DNA of 64,000 bases from Perilla frutescens (GCA_026008535.1 BRKX01000007.1:8641001-8705000), one strand, 5' to 3'; positions 32,041 to 43,837 are shown, counted from the first letter of the stretch. A program made the numbers and translations. Notes: generated from the letters alone by a model not told the origin.

Positions 32041-34026
32041 ACTCCCCAAACTTAAATATATATTTGTCCTCAAACAAAAACAAGAGCACAAAAACAAGAC
32101 ATTTAAGTAAATTGGAATCAAGATGGCATTTTGCTTCAAATTCCAAAAGACGAGCATGCATAGAAAATATTGGCAATCAAGCATAAACAAGTACATCAAA
32201 ATCATCATGATACAATTACCGAAGTTCAAGCTCTCACAAGGATCAATGAACGCTCACTCTCAAGTGTATAGGTTAAATGTATATCTACTCAAGGTCAAGA
32301 GTGCACTAGAATCCTACCATATGCTTGCAAAGTGACTACAATCTCCACTACTTCACGTGTGTTCTCAAACAAGAATCATTAAGGGCTTTTTGGGTTTGTA
32401 ATGAAGGCTTTTCGGAAAGGTAGGTATATATTTGGCTAAATGACTTCCCAAAATTACCAAACTCATTACCAAGCAAGCAGAACTAAACAAGTTCTCTTCT
32501 ACCCTTCTTGTTTCACAACCCAAATCTCTTTGAGATTTTTCCAAATTTTTCCTCATTTCTTACTCTTTTGTTTGTGATCTTAATGTAAAACTATTTCTTC
32601 TTTTCTTCATTTTCAATTCTAATAAAGATAATTCACTTCTTTTTGTTCTTTTTCATCACAAGAGTATTTCAACATTTTACCTTTTTCCAATTATAAGATT
32701 TCTCAAAAGTTCCAATTGAAAGAATATACACAATCTTGTCATTTATTTCATTTCCAAACCCAACAATATCAAGGAAACATTTCAAGGCTCAAAAGGGCTT
32801 GGAAGGAATTCAATTTGTATAGGAAGGTAAAGTATTTGGATTATCATGAGGTTTAAACAACAAATGGCCTTAAGTCATTTTCAAGAAATCAAACACACAA
32901 TTGTAACCTCAATTAAGTCACAAAGCAAGTTCTAGAGAAAGACTAGTGCACCATGAAGACCATCAATCACTCATCAAAGAAGAGATTACACTTGTGTAAT
33001 CTTTGGATCAAAATCTTCCCAAGGTAAGCTTTTCCTTCAATAATTTTACTTTTGAGACACTAAAAGGACCTTGATTACATTATCATGCCATAAAATCATG
33101 CTTTTTATCAATATTTTTAAAAAAAATCAACATAAGCTCATGCTCATCAATTATTCCAATTTCATCAAAAACATGCTCCCGTAACTTCTATCATGTTACA
33201 AGAACATACACCTATTTAAGTCAAAATATCCCCGAACCACATATCATAAGACAATCGAACAAAAACATAGATAAAACATCACATGCTCATGAAACAAAAC
33301 GGCATGCGATCGAATATCCATCAATTGCCTCCATCCAATCTATCCAACATATATAAAGCAACTTAAATAAAATCCTAACATAATCCAAAGCATAAAATAA
33401 AACTAAGCATGCTCAAACATCCGAACATGCTCCAATATCCAAAAAATAATTAAATTAACTAGACAATGTTTAAAATAAAGCAATAAATGAGCAGAAAAGA
33501 CCCTTGCCACTTCGTAACTCCTATCATGTTACAAGAACATACACCTATTTAAGTTAAAATATCCCCGAACCACATATCATAAGACAATCGAACAAAAATA
33601 TAAATAAAATATCACATGCTCATGAAACAAAACGGCATGCGATCAAATATCCATCAATTGCCTCCATCCAATCTATCCAACATACATAAAGCAACTTAAA
33701 TAAAATCCTAACATAATCCAAAGCATAAAATAAAACTAAGCATGCTCAAACATCCGAACATGCTCCAATATCTAAAAATATAATTAAATTAACTAGACAA
33801 TGTTTAAAATAAAGCAATAAATGAGCAGAAAAGACCCTTGTCACCATGACTCTCTCCCCCTCCCCCAAACTTATTTTGATCTAAGAGAGAAAATAAGTTT
33901 GGAGGTAAAAAGATGGTGGCATGGCTCACTAATGGCTCAGTGAGATGGATGCTGCTAGTGGTGTGGAGACTACTGTGGAAATTGCATAGATGATGAAGAA
34001 GGCATGAATTGGGAGGTCTGGAATTG
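32041..34026 (-). other. Athila-1 PPT and long 3' non-coding region
   Basis: The plus strand at 32041 reads ACTCCCCAAACTTAAAT, then TTGTCCTCAAAC, as at the other two Athila PPTs. A second PPT-like run, tctctccccctcccccaaac (33851-33870), lies 155 bp below the envelope-like stop. The region also holds a tandem duplication. No coding frame of note. Confidence 0.75.
33181..33842. repeat. two-copy tandem duplication, 333-bp unit
   Basis: Copy 1 runs from 33181 ('gtaacttctatcatgttac') and copy 2 from 33514 ('gtaactcctatcatgttac'). The copies differ at only a handful of positions, so the duplication is recent. Confidence 0.92.
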
Positions 34027-35706
34027 CTAATACTGATGAGAAGAGGAGGTCGCCATGAATTGCCCTGTCGGCATCTGCTGGAAGTGTTGTAATGAGGATG
34101 AGGAGGCCATGAACTGTCGAGTCGGGAACTGCTGCATCGACTGGAATGGCTGCTGCTGAAACTGCTGCTGCGGTTGGTAGGAGTGGTAGGGAGTCATCTG
34201 TTGTTGATGCTGAGACGGAGTGTAGGGCTGCTGCTGTGACCCAGATCCGGTGTTCATTCCTCTAAAAAGCCCGGCTAGGTCTTGTATCTCCGATCTAAAC
34301 GAGTCCATGTTATCAGATAGACCCCTGATCTCACCCCTAAGGCCAGTGTACCTCTCGTCTATATCCGTCTGGATGGCATGAAATCTCTCATCCATACTAG
34401 ACTGAATCTGATCCATTCTGTTATGCATGTCGCTCCGGATATCATCAAATCTTGTGTACAAATCCTGCCTCAGATTTCCAAACTCATCATGCACATCACT
34501 CCTCCAGTTTTGCATGGACTCCTCCATTAACATCATGTAGCCATCCAGTGCATCAAAGCGGCTAGCTATTTGCTCTTCAGAGTAGTGCCGACCTCGTCTG
34601 AATGTGGCTGCGGATGATCCTTCTCCCCCATTGTCGCTACCTTCTTCTCCTTGGCCCTCAACAGAGGCACGAATTCCTCGTGGCCCCCCAGCTGTAATCA
34701 TAGCCTGTAGATGGGCTACCGTATCCATCTTCCAATTTGTCCTCTCTTGATAGTTTGACACATGGGTAAGTGTCGTGTTGGGCAAAGGGAAGGTGTCTCC
34801 CGCTCTCATGTTCAGCAAGTATGCATTCAAGTCTGAGCTGAGCATCTTCACATTCCTCAAGTAGTTGAGGTTGAGCACCCTCGTTCCCCTGCTATCTAGA
34901 TAGTCCCCAAGGTTGATGCCGAAGTGTTCTGCTATCGGGGTGATCAATCCCCCAATGCATATGTAGCCACTGTCTAGATGGGATTGCCGAAAAATCTGCT
35001 CAATGAGGAATTCACCAAAATTTAAATGTACTCCATTTAACATCGCCCATAGTGCAAACAACTCTTTCATCCTCAATCCACTATTCTCTCTTCTAGCAAA
35101 AACTGAGTTTGCTAGAATGCGGTGCAGATAGCGGAAGACCGGGTTAGGAATTGCGGATGCCTTGGCTGTGCTGGAGTCGTAGTTTTCAGTCTCCATCTCT
35201 GTGAAGCAAAGGAGGCGATAGGTCTCATCTTGATTATACTCTCGAGGCTTGTGGTAGCGGCCTTCCGGAGTGGCGTGGAAAATCTCATTAACTTGCTCAA
35301 CTGTGAGATTATGATCTTGATTCCCTAGCCAGAAAGAACATCGAACAGGCCCCTTCTTGGTTGTCCGTTTCATGTCAAACGTGCTCAACACTTCCTTAAC
35401 TAGAAGAGGATATGTCAAGCAATCTCTCCACAAAGCTTGGAGCCAACCGATTTGGTCGAAGAGCCTCCACACTTCTTCCTTTATCCCGAGAGCTTCACAT
35501 GTCCTTTCACTCATAAACCTTGTTGTGGCAATGTTGACTTCAAAAAGTCTGTTCCAATTCTCTATATGTGTGTCATCATGGAGGTTAATCCCAAATCTCA
35601 TGGGATGATTCACTGGCAAGTCATCTTCTTGTCCCTCATCTTCTGCATCAATTTTTGGGTCGGATTCAACATGTGCCCTCTTTGAAGACCTTCCTTTTCT
35701 TCCCAT
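34027..35706 (-). CDS. Athila-1 envelope-like / ATHILA ORF-1 type protein, intact
   Basis: 559 codons without a stop. It opens MGRKGRSSKRAHVESDPK (basic), then an acidic patch. A globular region (about 40-310) has phrases typical of the ATHILA ORF-1 family: RLFDQIGWLQALWRD, LTVEQVNEIFHATPEGRY, KELFALWAMLNGVHLNFGEF. Next come a Gly/Glu-rich linker (~345-370), a long heptad-like helical region (~380-475; repeats of FDDIRSDMHNRMDQIQ type) and a Gln-rich tail. I see no signal peptide or clear membrane anchor, so a true envelope role is doubtful. The start is 21 nt after a good minus-strand splice acceptor (AG at 35729-35728). Being open in an element with a ruined pol is notable; recent insertion or selection are both possible. 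Confidence 0.82.
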   Translation of the reverse strand: MGRKGRSSKRAHVESDPKIDAEDEGQEDDLPVNHPMRFGINLHDDTHIENWNRLFEVNIATTRFMSERTCEALGIKEEVWRLFDQIGWLQALWRDCLTYPLLVKEVLSTFDMKRTTKKGPVRCSFWLGNQDHNLTVEQVNEIFHATPEGRYHKPREYNQDETYRLLCFTEMETENYDSSTAKASAIPNPVFRYLHRILANSVFARRENSGLRMKELFALWAMLNGVHLNFGEFLIEQIFRQSHLDSGYICIGGLITPIAEHFGINLGDYLDSRGTRVLNLNYLRNVKMLSSDLNAYLLNMRAGDTFPLPNTTLTHVSNYQERTNWKMDTVAHLQAMITAGGPRGIRASVEGQGEEGSDNGGEGSSAATFRRGRHYSEEQIASRFDALDGYMMLMEESMQNWRSDVHDEFGNLRQDLYTRFDDIRSDMHNRMDQIQSSMDERFHAIQTDIDERYTGLRGEIRGLSDNMDSFRSEIQDLAGLFRGMNTGSGSQQQPYTPSQHQQQMTPYHSYQPQQQFQQQPFQSMQQFPTRQFMASSSSLQHFQQMPTGQFMATSSSHQY

Positions 35707-37368
35707 TGTTGAGTGTGAAATTGGTACCTACACAAGAGTTAGATAAAGTTTAGGCATATGAGCTCAATTTAATCATCATTTCACCAAAGATAATGAGGGA
35801 TAAAAAGATATGACAAAATCCAAAAACATCCCCACATTTAAACTTTGTTGAACATAAAATTAGTTCCCATAAGAAACGACTCATGCTATGTAATCAATCA
35901 TATCCGAAATCAACCATATCACCAACAACAAAAACAAAAGTTGAGTACAACTTTATCTTGATTAAAGGGGCCTAACACCAAGTATGGCAATATCAAAAAC
36001 AATTCAAAATAGAAGTGTACTCCCAAAACCAAAGCATTGCTAACATTTAGACAAGGTAAGGGTCCTAAACAAATGTGACAAAATCAAAACTCAAAGGACT
36101 CCATCAATTAGCTCAATGCTAACAACAATGCTTATTCTAAGTGATTTAGGGGCTTCCAAACACATATGACAATGTCAAAAATAAAGAGCCCCCCTCAAAA
36201 CCTATGTATATTAACAACATTCATTCTCATAAATTTTGCTATAGAACAAATAAAGAGATGAAAATGCATCTTTAACTTCAACAACAAAGGCATATGGTAC
36301 TTTAATTTAACATATTATACTTCATTTGCAACAATTTGAAGTTCATCAAGTATACATTCACCATTGCAAATTTAGCATTTGAGTCAAACATAGCCTAAAT
36401 TTCAAGTACCATGAGCATTTTCTTCCTTAGGACATGAATTAAACAAGAACCAAGCAAAAATTATGGAAAATCCAATTTATCAAGTTCTTTTCCGAATTCA
36501 TGTACATTTCAAGCTAAATCTCAACCAAATTCCACCAAATTTCTTCAACCCATACTATACCCATGCTATATATTGCATTGTTCATCAAATGTAAGCACAA
36601 TGTGGGGAAATTCATGGAAATTTTTGGCTATTTGGGTCCTAGGGCACAATAGCATGAAAAATCCCCAATTTCTTTCATATGAACAATTAATCCTCAACAA
36701 ACCCATGTTTATTACAATGTAGGTAGATTAATGGAAGAATTTGAGAGAATTTACCTTGCTTCTTGATGAATGTAGAGAAGGTTTGAGAATTTCGTGTATG
36801 TGAGTGCGAGAAATGAATTCAAAGTATGAGGAAAAAGGATTAAAACCCGTCTGCAATGGGGCTAAACGTGACCCCTGTCGCGCTTAATCGTCGCGTTTTC
36901 CGCTTCTGCTGAAATGCGACCCAGGGAGGTCGCGTGATGATGCTGCGTTTCGGCTGAATAAAGTCGTGCCTCTGAATGTGTCTGCAAGCGACCCCTTTGC
37001 TCGTATTTTTGTCTCGCGCTTTGAAATGCGGTTGAAATGCTACCAAGTGAAGTCGCGCTTTCAGGCCGCATTTTTCACTTTGTTTCTTTTTCGAGCTCTT
37101 TTTGGGCTCCTATGCATTCTCATTCTTTTACTCCATTTCCTACAACGATCTCATTCCCAGAAAACACCAAACATTGATAACCATTCCTCAACATAACCAA
37201 AACATAAACGGGACAACACAAAAAAAACAACTAAAATAATTTAACTAGTTAATTAAATCATAGAAAAACAAAACAAAAGGAAATTAAATCAACAAAAATG
37301 TAAAAACCATTGGGTTGCCTCCCAATTAGCACTTAATTTAGCATCGTGAGCTCGACGGGATACGGTCT
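35707..37368 (-). promoter_or_regulatory. Athila-1 spacer: U3-like block and candidate intron
   Basis: Non-coding. At 36860-37080 is a GC-rich block resembling the element's own LTR U3: about 40 of 46 bases match between 36981-37026 and 31715-31760 by eye, and GGTCGCG recurs at 36928. Below it on the minus strand, AAG|GTAAAT (donor GT 36754-36753) and TTGTGTAG|G (acceptor AG 35729-35728) would bound a 1027-nt intron, leaving a 21-nt untranslated piece before the envelope-like ATG. No TATA box is obvious at the expected distance. Confidence 0.5.
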
Positions 37369-38799
37369 TCAAATGTTTTTCAAATGGAGGACAAACATTC
37401 CGGCTTGCTCCTCTGCATTGTAGAATTTCTTCACACGTTGCCCATTGACAACAAATCTACTTCCGTCTTTAGCTTGCAACTCCATCGCTCCACTCTCAAA
37501 GATCCTTGAGATAAGGTAAGGACCTCCCCACTTTGTTTTGAGTTTCCTGAGAAACAACTTCAACCTTGAGTTGAATAGCAACACGGCATCTCCGGGTGTA
37601 AGTTCTTTCTTTCTCAAGAACTTGTCATGGTAGAGTTTGGTCCTCATCTTGTATATGGAAGAATTTTCGAAGGCCTCAAGCCTAAATTCATCAATCTCGT
37701 TCAAGCGAAAGATTCTCTCCTTTCCCGACATCTCAAAGTCGAGGTTGAGCTTTTTGGTGGCCCAATATGCCTTGTGAGTGAGCTCAATTGAAAGGTGGCA
37801 AAACTTCCCAAACACCATTTGATAGGGAGACATGCCCAATGGAGTCTTGTAGGCCGTTCGATAGGCCCAAAGTGCTTCATCGAGGTGGCTCGACCAATCT
37901 TTTCCATTTATTTTCACCACCTTTTGGAGGACTTGTTTCACCTCTCTATTTACAAGCTCGGCTTGCCCATTGGCTTGTGGGTGGTAGGGAGTTGTCACCT
38001 TGTGCTTCACTCCATGTCATGCTAAGAGACTTGTCATCCACTTATTGCAAAAGTGGGTGCCTCCATCACTAATCAAGGCTCTTGGAGCCCCATATCTTGT
38101 CAAAATGTTCCTTTGAAGGAACTTGAGCACAACCTTTGAATCATCTATCTTGGTGGGAATTGCTTCGATCCACCGGGAGAGATAGTCCACCGCTAGCAGT
38201 ATGTAGAGATTTCCCTCGGAAGCCACAAACGGTCCTATGAAGTCAATTCTCCATACGTCGAACAATTCCACTTCAACAATGGCGCTCATAAGCATCTCAT
38301 CCCTTTTAGAAATAGAGCCCATCTTTTGGCATCTCTCACATGTCTTCACAAATTCTCCACAATCTTTGAATATAGAGGGCCAATAGAACCCGCTTTGTAA
38401 AATCTTTCTAGCGGTTCTATTGGATGCAAAATGGCCTCCACAAGGTGAATCATGGCATGCCCTTAGAATATCGTTCCACTCTTCATCCGGTACACATCTT
38501 CTAAGCATGGAATCGGCATATCTTCTAAAAAGATAAGGCTTCTCCCATGTGTAGAACTTAAGATCATGGAAGAATTTCTTCCTTTGGTAGGTCTCCATCT
38601 CCACAGGCACGACTTTGGCAACAAGGTAGTTGACAATATCCATGAACCACGGGACTTTTGTTGAAGCCGACATAATTCTTTCGTCGGGGAAACTCTCATT
38701 GATTGGCCATGTGTTCTCTTCCTCTCCTTTCACATGCTCCAACCGGGATAAGTGATCCGCCACCACGTTCTCGCATCCTTTTCTATCTCGGATCTCCAC
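37369..38799 (-). pseudogene. Athila-1 integrase
   Basis: The 38799-38017 part has the end of RNase H (VVADHLSRLEH), the HHCC zinc region (CHDSPCGGHFASNRTARKIL ... CERCQ) and two catalytic motifs (WRIDFIGPF, ISDGGTHFCN). The 38010-37369 part continues in frame after a TGA with the third (YHPQANGQAELVNREVKQ) and the C-terminal domain (KTKWGGPYLISRIFESG). The TGA sits where a CGA codon is likely, and a TAA precedes 38799 where CAA is expected. Its role would have been insertion of element DNA. Confidence 0.88.
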
Positions 38800-39849
38800 A
38801 TCAAATTCTTAGAGAAGGAGAATTCATCTTATGAGCCTCGGCTTTGCATCCTTCTTGGCAAAGAGATGCCTCAAGGCGGCGTGGTCGGTGTGCACAATAG
38901 TTCGGGCCCCAATGAGATAGGGCCTAAACTTGTCGAATGTGTATACCACCGCCAAGAGCTCCCTCTCCATGGTGGTATAGTTCACTTATGCCGGATCCAA
39001 CATTCTACTTCCGTAGTAGATCACCTAGAAGAGCTTGTCTCTCTTTTGTCCAAGAGCGGCTCCCACCGCAATCTCGCTTGCGTCACACATCACCTCAAAT
39101 GGCTCACTCCAATCGGTGTGATAAGAACGGGTGCTGTGATGAGGGCCTTCTTCAACGTCTCAAAAGCCTGCACACAATTAGAATCAAAATCAAACTCAAC
39201 GGCTTTTTCAAGTAGACGACAAAGAGGTTTAGAAACTTTGAAAAAATATTTTATAAAACGCTTATAAAACCCGGCGTGTCCCAAAAAGCTTCTAACTCCC
39301 TTTTCATTTGTTGGAGGAGGTAACTTCTCAATGGCCACAATCTTTGCTTGGTTTACCTCAAGTCCTTCGCCCGACACTTTGTGTCCTAGAACAATGTCAT
39401 CTCTTACCATGAAGTGGCATTTTTCCCAATTGAGCACGAGATTGGTGTCTTCACACCTCTGCAAGACTTGTGTTAGATTATCAAGGCATATATCAAAAGA
39501 ATCACCAAATACGAAAAAATCATCCATAAACACCTCCATTATATTCTCGATCAATCCATGAAAAATGGACATCATACACCTTTGAAAGGTGGCGGGTGCA
39601 TTACACAACCCAAACGACATCCACCTATACGCAAATATGCCATACGGACAAGTAAAGGCGGTCTTCTCTTGGTCCTCAGGAGCAATCATGGTTTGATTAT
39701 ATCCCGAGTAACCATCAAGAAAGCAATAGAATTCATGTCCCGCCAACCTATCAAGCATTTGATCTATGAAGGGTAAAGGAAAATGATCTTTCCTAGTGTA
39801 TGCATTCAAAGCCCTGTAATCTATATACATTCTCCAACCGGTCACCACT
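38800..39849 (-). pseudogene. Athila-1 RT and RNase H, truncated at the N-terminal side
   Basis: RT begins abruptly with VTGWRMYIDYRALN at the CRM junction and continues with the catalytic FMDDFFVFGDS, the VLGHKVSGEGLEV block and LGHAGFYKRFIKYF down to 39090. RNase H continues in broken frames between 39090 and 38800. The RT parts upstream of this point are displaced by the CRM insertion. The long plus-strand frame at 38752-39267 is a shadow. Confidence 0.85.
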
Positions 39850-40609
39850 TGATGCGATTCTCACCGGCAAGACGACGACGATAGCGTTGTTTTCCCAGGA
39901 GTATCAGGTTACACGAACAATTGGGGGATGAAAATCCAAACCCTAGCCTCACAATGAAATTGAACCACGAATTTGATTGAATCTGCGACCCTCGATCAAT
40001 TGGAAACACGAACTCGGATTGTATGGATGACGCCACAAACGGGGATGTGAATCCGTTTGATAAGTCGTTTGAATCTCACGTTGTGTTGTGAAACTCGGAT
40101 AATTCTCTCAGAGAGAAAACGTGAAAACTCACGTTTAAAATTTAATATCAAAGTTGTGTCTTAAAATAATGAGAGACAAGGTCTTATATAGTTGGCCCAA
40201 AACATCAAGCCCTAAAATAAAATCCTACACAAACTAGGAAACAAAATAAGCCAAAATTCAGAACCGCCCGTACAGGCGCGACACGGGCTCGGTCGCGCCG
40301 CCTTCGGTCGGGTCGCGCCTCGGTGGGCGTGAGTGAGGTCGCGCCGTGCCTGTACTCGGGTCGCGCCTGGGTCGCACCTCCTCTGTGCTCGGGCCACGTC
40401 CTTCCGTCGTCCCGCACTTGTATGTGATCTTCGTCTTCCAACGATGCTCGGCTTCAACTCCTTCGACGGGTCTCTTTAACGCCTCTTGGGTCCAGACTCC
40501 TCGTATAAATCTACTGAGACTCTCCTTGAATCTCTTAGATCTTGATCGTGTAACTGGCCCTTCCGGTACTTTGATTGGATCGGACCTCTCCTTGGCTTGG
40601 GTCGTATCA
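39850..40609 (-). repeat. CRM 3' LTR
   Basis: 760 bp. The minus strand runs TGATACGACCCAAGCC ... GAATCGCATCA. A TATA box (minus CTATATAAGAC, plus 40180-40190) follows a GC-rich U3 with GGTCGCGCC at 40291, 40311, 40337 and 40359 and a variant at 40370. The PPT (minus AAGAGGAGGGGAA, plus 40610-40622) abuts it and is also part of the pol coding frame. Confidence 0.85.
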
Positions 40610-41047
40610 TTCCCCTCCTCTTGAAAAGGATTTGTCCTCAAATCCAACTCGTCACCTATATCAAAAGGACTTAAATCAGCAACATTAAATGATGAACTTA
40701 CTTTATACTCACCTGGTAAGTCCAACTTGTATGCATTATCACTGATGCGTTCTACAACTTGGAATGGTCTGTCCCCTCTAGGAAGTAACTTAGAACGCCT
40801 TTGAGCCGGAAATCTCTCTTTTCTCATGTGTAACCAAACCCATTCGCCGGGTTCGAACACTACTCTCTTTCGCTCCTTGTTGGCTTTCTCGGCATACTGC
40901 TCAGTCCGTCTCTCAATGTTTGCTCTAGCTCTTTCATGAATCTGTCTCACAAAATCAGCTTTCTTTTTCCCATCAAGATTAGTATATTCATGCACAGGCA
41001 AAGGAATTAAATCCAATGGAGTTAAAGGATTAAACCCATATGCAACT
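40258..41047 (-). pseudogene. CRM integrase C-terminus, extending into the LTR
   Basis: From the Athila-2 junction: YGFNPLTPLDLIPLP, then the GPY/F-like core (EPGEWVWLHMRKERFP, YKLDLPGEYKVSSSFNVADL), then GPVTRSRSKRFKESLSRF. Chromoviruses of this kind carry the CRM-specific C-terminal motif, implicated in targeting centromeric chromatin, in this last region. Codons continue through the PPT and into U3 to a stop at 40258. The last ~80 residues are Arg/Pro-rich translations of the GC repeats and may not reflect the ancestral protein end. The MCQ at the start of the open frame is Athila LTR sequence. Confidence 0.78.
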
Positions 41048-42638
41048 TGGCACACCCATCATTTAGGTGTGCAAAATATACTTGCGGGCAAATAGTCCAC
41101 AAATGCTTAATCTGCCCTCAACGGCTAGTATAGCTAGTGAAGACGGATGTCGATCCCACGAGGAGTGTTTTAACCTTCTGTCTTTTCTTAGTTTCAGTTT
41201 GGGTCTTCAGTGTCACTCTAAAAACCTTGCTAATAAACTTAAACTAACGAAATGCTGAAAAGAAAATCACAAGAGAATATATCAGTAGTAAAAGTGCTCA
41301 AGTCAAAGCATCAAGTCATTTGGTAGGTATGCGCAATCCCGGGTAAAACATATGTAATTACCACTACTACCCATTGTGCCCACACTAGCAGAAAGGTCAA
41401 AAACCGAATCCCTATGGCCAAATATGGGTAATTGTCACTTTGAGGGTTAACCGGTTATAGGAAATGGATACGATCGGCCACTCCCCAATCACTTCTTACA
41501 GTATATCGTCTAGATGATACGATCGGCACCTAGGGACCTAACTTATACAGGAACCTAAGGAGAGAATCACACAAATGTTTTGCAAGTATAGCAGCTTTGA
41601 GGGCAAAAGCGACCCGATTCTAGTAGGTTTGACACGGTCTTGTGCCTGCATATACTACTCAATCTCAACTACCAAGGCTGTCACCCCCGGACTTGTTACT
41701 ATGCGGGTATCGAGGCATGGGTCACCTATACACTCCCACGTAACTAACACTAGTACCAGTTAATCAGAAATGCGCGCTTTCATCTCCAACCACCCTTTAC
41801 CTATGTCTAAGTGAAAAACAAGTTAAGATTGTGAACCCTTAAGGCTTTAAAGTCCGATTACCTCATGCACATATTCTACCCGTAGACTATTACTTTGACT
41901 TGAACAGTGGATACTTAGCCACTAAACACAGAAACGAAAGTAAAAGAAATGATAAAAGACATCTTACTTGGAAAGAAAATAACTCGATTTAACTTCTGGG
42001 CCCAACCCCAGTTTTGCCAACAAAACAACTGAACTACCTCTCCGCGGGCAAATCGTCAGCTTCAGGCAGACAGATTATCCAGCAACTAAACTAAATATGA
42101 AAACAGTAAATTGTATCTTGAGATGCGAGAGAAAAAGAAGGTGTCTGATATGAAAACAGATAAAAGTATTTATAGCAAATGAATTAAGGCTTCACGCAGC
42201 CCATATCTCACCCACGCAAGGGTTCTTGCACTCCTCCACTTCCTCATTTCATGCTCAACGTTCTTCCTTGAATTTAGGAGGGATAGCAACAAACCCTAGC
42301 ATCTCCAACAGCTTTCTGATGTCCCCACTTCCTTCCCAACGTGTTTAGACTTCCCCAAGACTCGGAACTGACCGCCACATCACCACCACGTGCATATAGG
42401 AACTGTCCCGCGATTCTGTTGCATAATTCTCGCAACAACTTTGACTGGGTCCTCGGCAGGCAAATCAGTCATTTGTGCCCTCAGCATAAATAGCACCTGT
42501 CTGTGCCTATTGTGGTGGTTTTGTGCCCTCAGCCTCCTGCAATCAGTTTTACCCCCAAAACTAGACTAGACTCTATACTAAACACTTAAAAAGGGTGTAA
42601 AAAGATAAAGGAAAAAGCACGAATTTGAGTCTTCATCA
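41048..42638 (-). repeat. Athila-2 3' LTR
   Basis: The minus strand runs TGATGAAGACTCAAATTC ... GGTGTGCCA. The TATA box is minus CTATAAATAC (plus 42166-42175). Confidence 0.96.
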
Positions 42639-43837
42639 CACCCACACACTTGGACCATACTTGTCCTCAAGTATGAATGCAACTTTAACTCAAAACAAAA
42701 AACAGAAGACTCAAATGACTCAAAACAAGACAACACAGCATATGAACCATAAGTTGATAAAGGGCATAACAGTTGAACATAATGATGCAGGCAAATCGAA
42801 TCAATCAAACTCAGGTTACTATTGTGGTGTACACTCAGCTCGCCTTTTTCTCGAGTGTTTAGGTTAAGTGTTTACTCTCAACAATTCCACCAAATCATCA
42901 TCAACAAACTTGCAAACACCCTGTATAAACAATTTACGATATTCACATGCATGCATATCAAAAGGTCTTGTGCGGGTTGTAATGGGGCATGCGGATCAAG
43001 GTTGGAAATATTTAGGAACTGGCTGCTTTCATATCATTTGGGCAAAATCAGCACTGGCAGCCTTGTGCCCACACAACAACCTGGGAAACCATTTTTATTC
43101 ATACACTTATTATTATTATTTTTTTCTCTTTTTTTCTCTCTTTTTTTTTTCTTTGTGCCCATTTCTGGCATCCTGTCATTATTTGGCTTGGCTTAAACAT
43201 GCTACCAATACGAGCACAAAAGATTTCATTCCCAGTCATAAGATACTCTTTAAAGAGAGATTTTTCGGAATGCAGGTCATGAACAAATAAACAGGCTCAA
43301 ATAATGGCAGCAATGGGAAGCATTTATCAGTGAATAATATGGCCAAATAACGACGAAAGAAAATGCCTTAATCATCTAAGCATGCATGAAATCAAGTTTG
43401 ACAGGGCATAAGCAAGTAAGCATCAAATGAGGTGGTAGAATTTAAACACACAGAAAGAAGTCGCAAATGTGAATTTGGGCTCAAAGCTCACTGGGTAGTA
43501 GTTATATATTGTTTTCACATGTGATTGATTAATTCCATCTGCCTAACAATAAATTTATGTCCATATATGCCCAATGTCAATCCATGACTCATATGCTGTA
43601 GACTCAACATGCACACACAAAATAAAAACATAACATACAAACACAATGACCTAGGCATATCCCTCCCACACACTTGCTGTGCAAAGTACCCTTGCGGGCA
43701 CAAACAGTAATGTGGGTTAGATATGCCCAAAACAGACTCTATATACACAGACGCAAATATACAAAAACAAAAATAGACACTAAACACACAAACAAAAAAT
43801 AAAAGAAAATCCTAAACTACTGGGGATAAAACATGAT
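42639..43837 (-). promoter_or_regulatory. Athila-2 PPT and 3' non-coding region
   Basis: The plus strand at 42639 reads CACCCACACACTTGG, followed by CTTGTCCTCAAG: the primer site on the element strand. A second PPT-like run (43671-43684, ccctcccacacact) lies 154 bp below the envelope-like stop. A T/C-rich stretch at 43100-43155 is low complexity. The plus frames at 42822-43290 have no protein similarity I recognise. Confidence 0.8.

Larger units (their letters stand above)
30429..39849 (-). mobile_element. Athila-1: gypsy element, 3' two-thirds, cut by the CRM element
   Basis: Minus strand: partial RT, RNase H, INT, spacer, intact envelope-like ORF, long non-coding 3' region, PPT and 3' LTR. 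The element stops inside RT at 39849, where the CRM LTR begins, so protease, gag and 5' LTR should follow the far CRM end outside the window, after a repeat of CCACT (39845-39849). Its own left flank ACTCG (30424-30428) is the predicted TSD. pol is riddled with stops while the envelope-like ORF is open. Confidence 0.8.

Noticed and set aside
33181..33842. Direct repeats as a possible CRISPR-like or satellite array
   Set aside because: Only two long copies without spacers; a plain tandem duplication in a plant genome.
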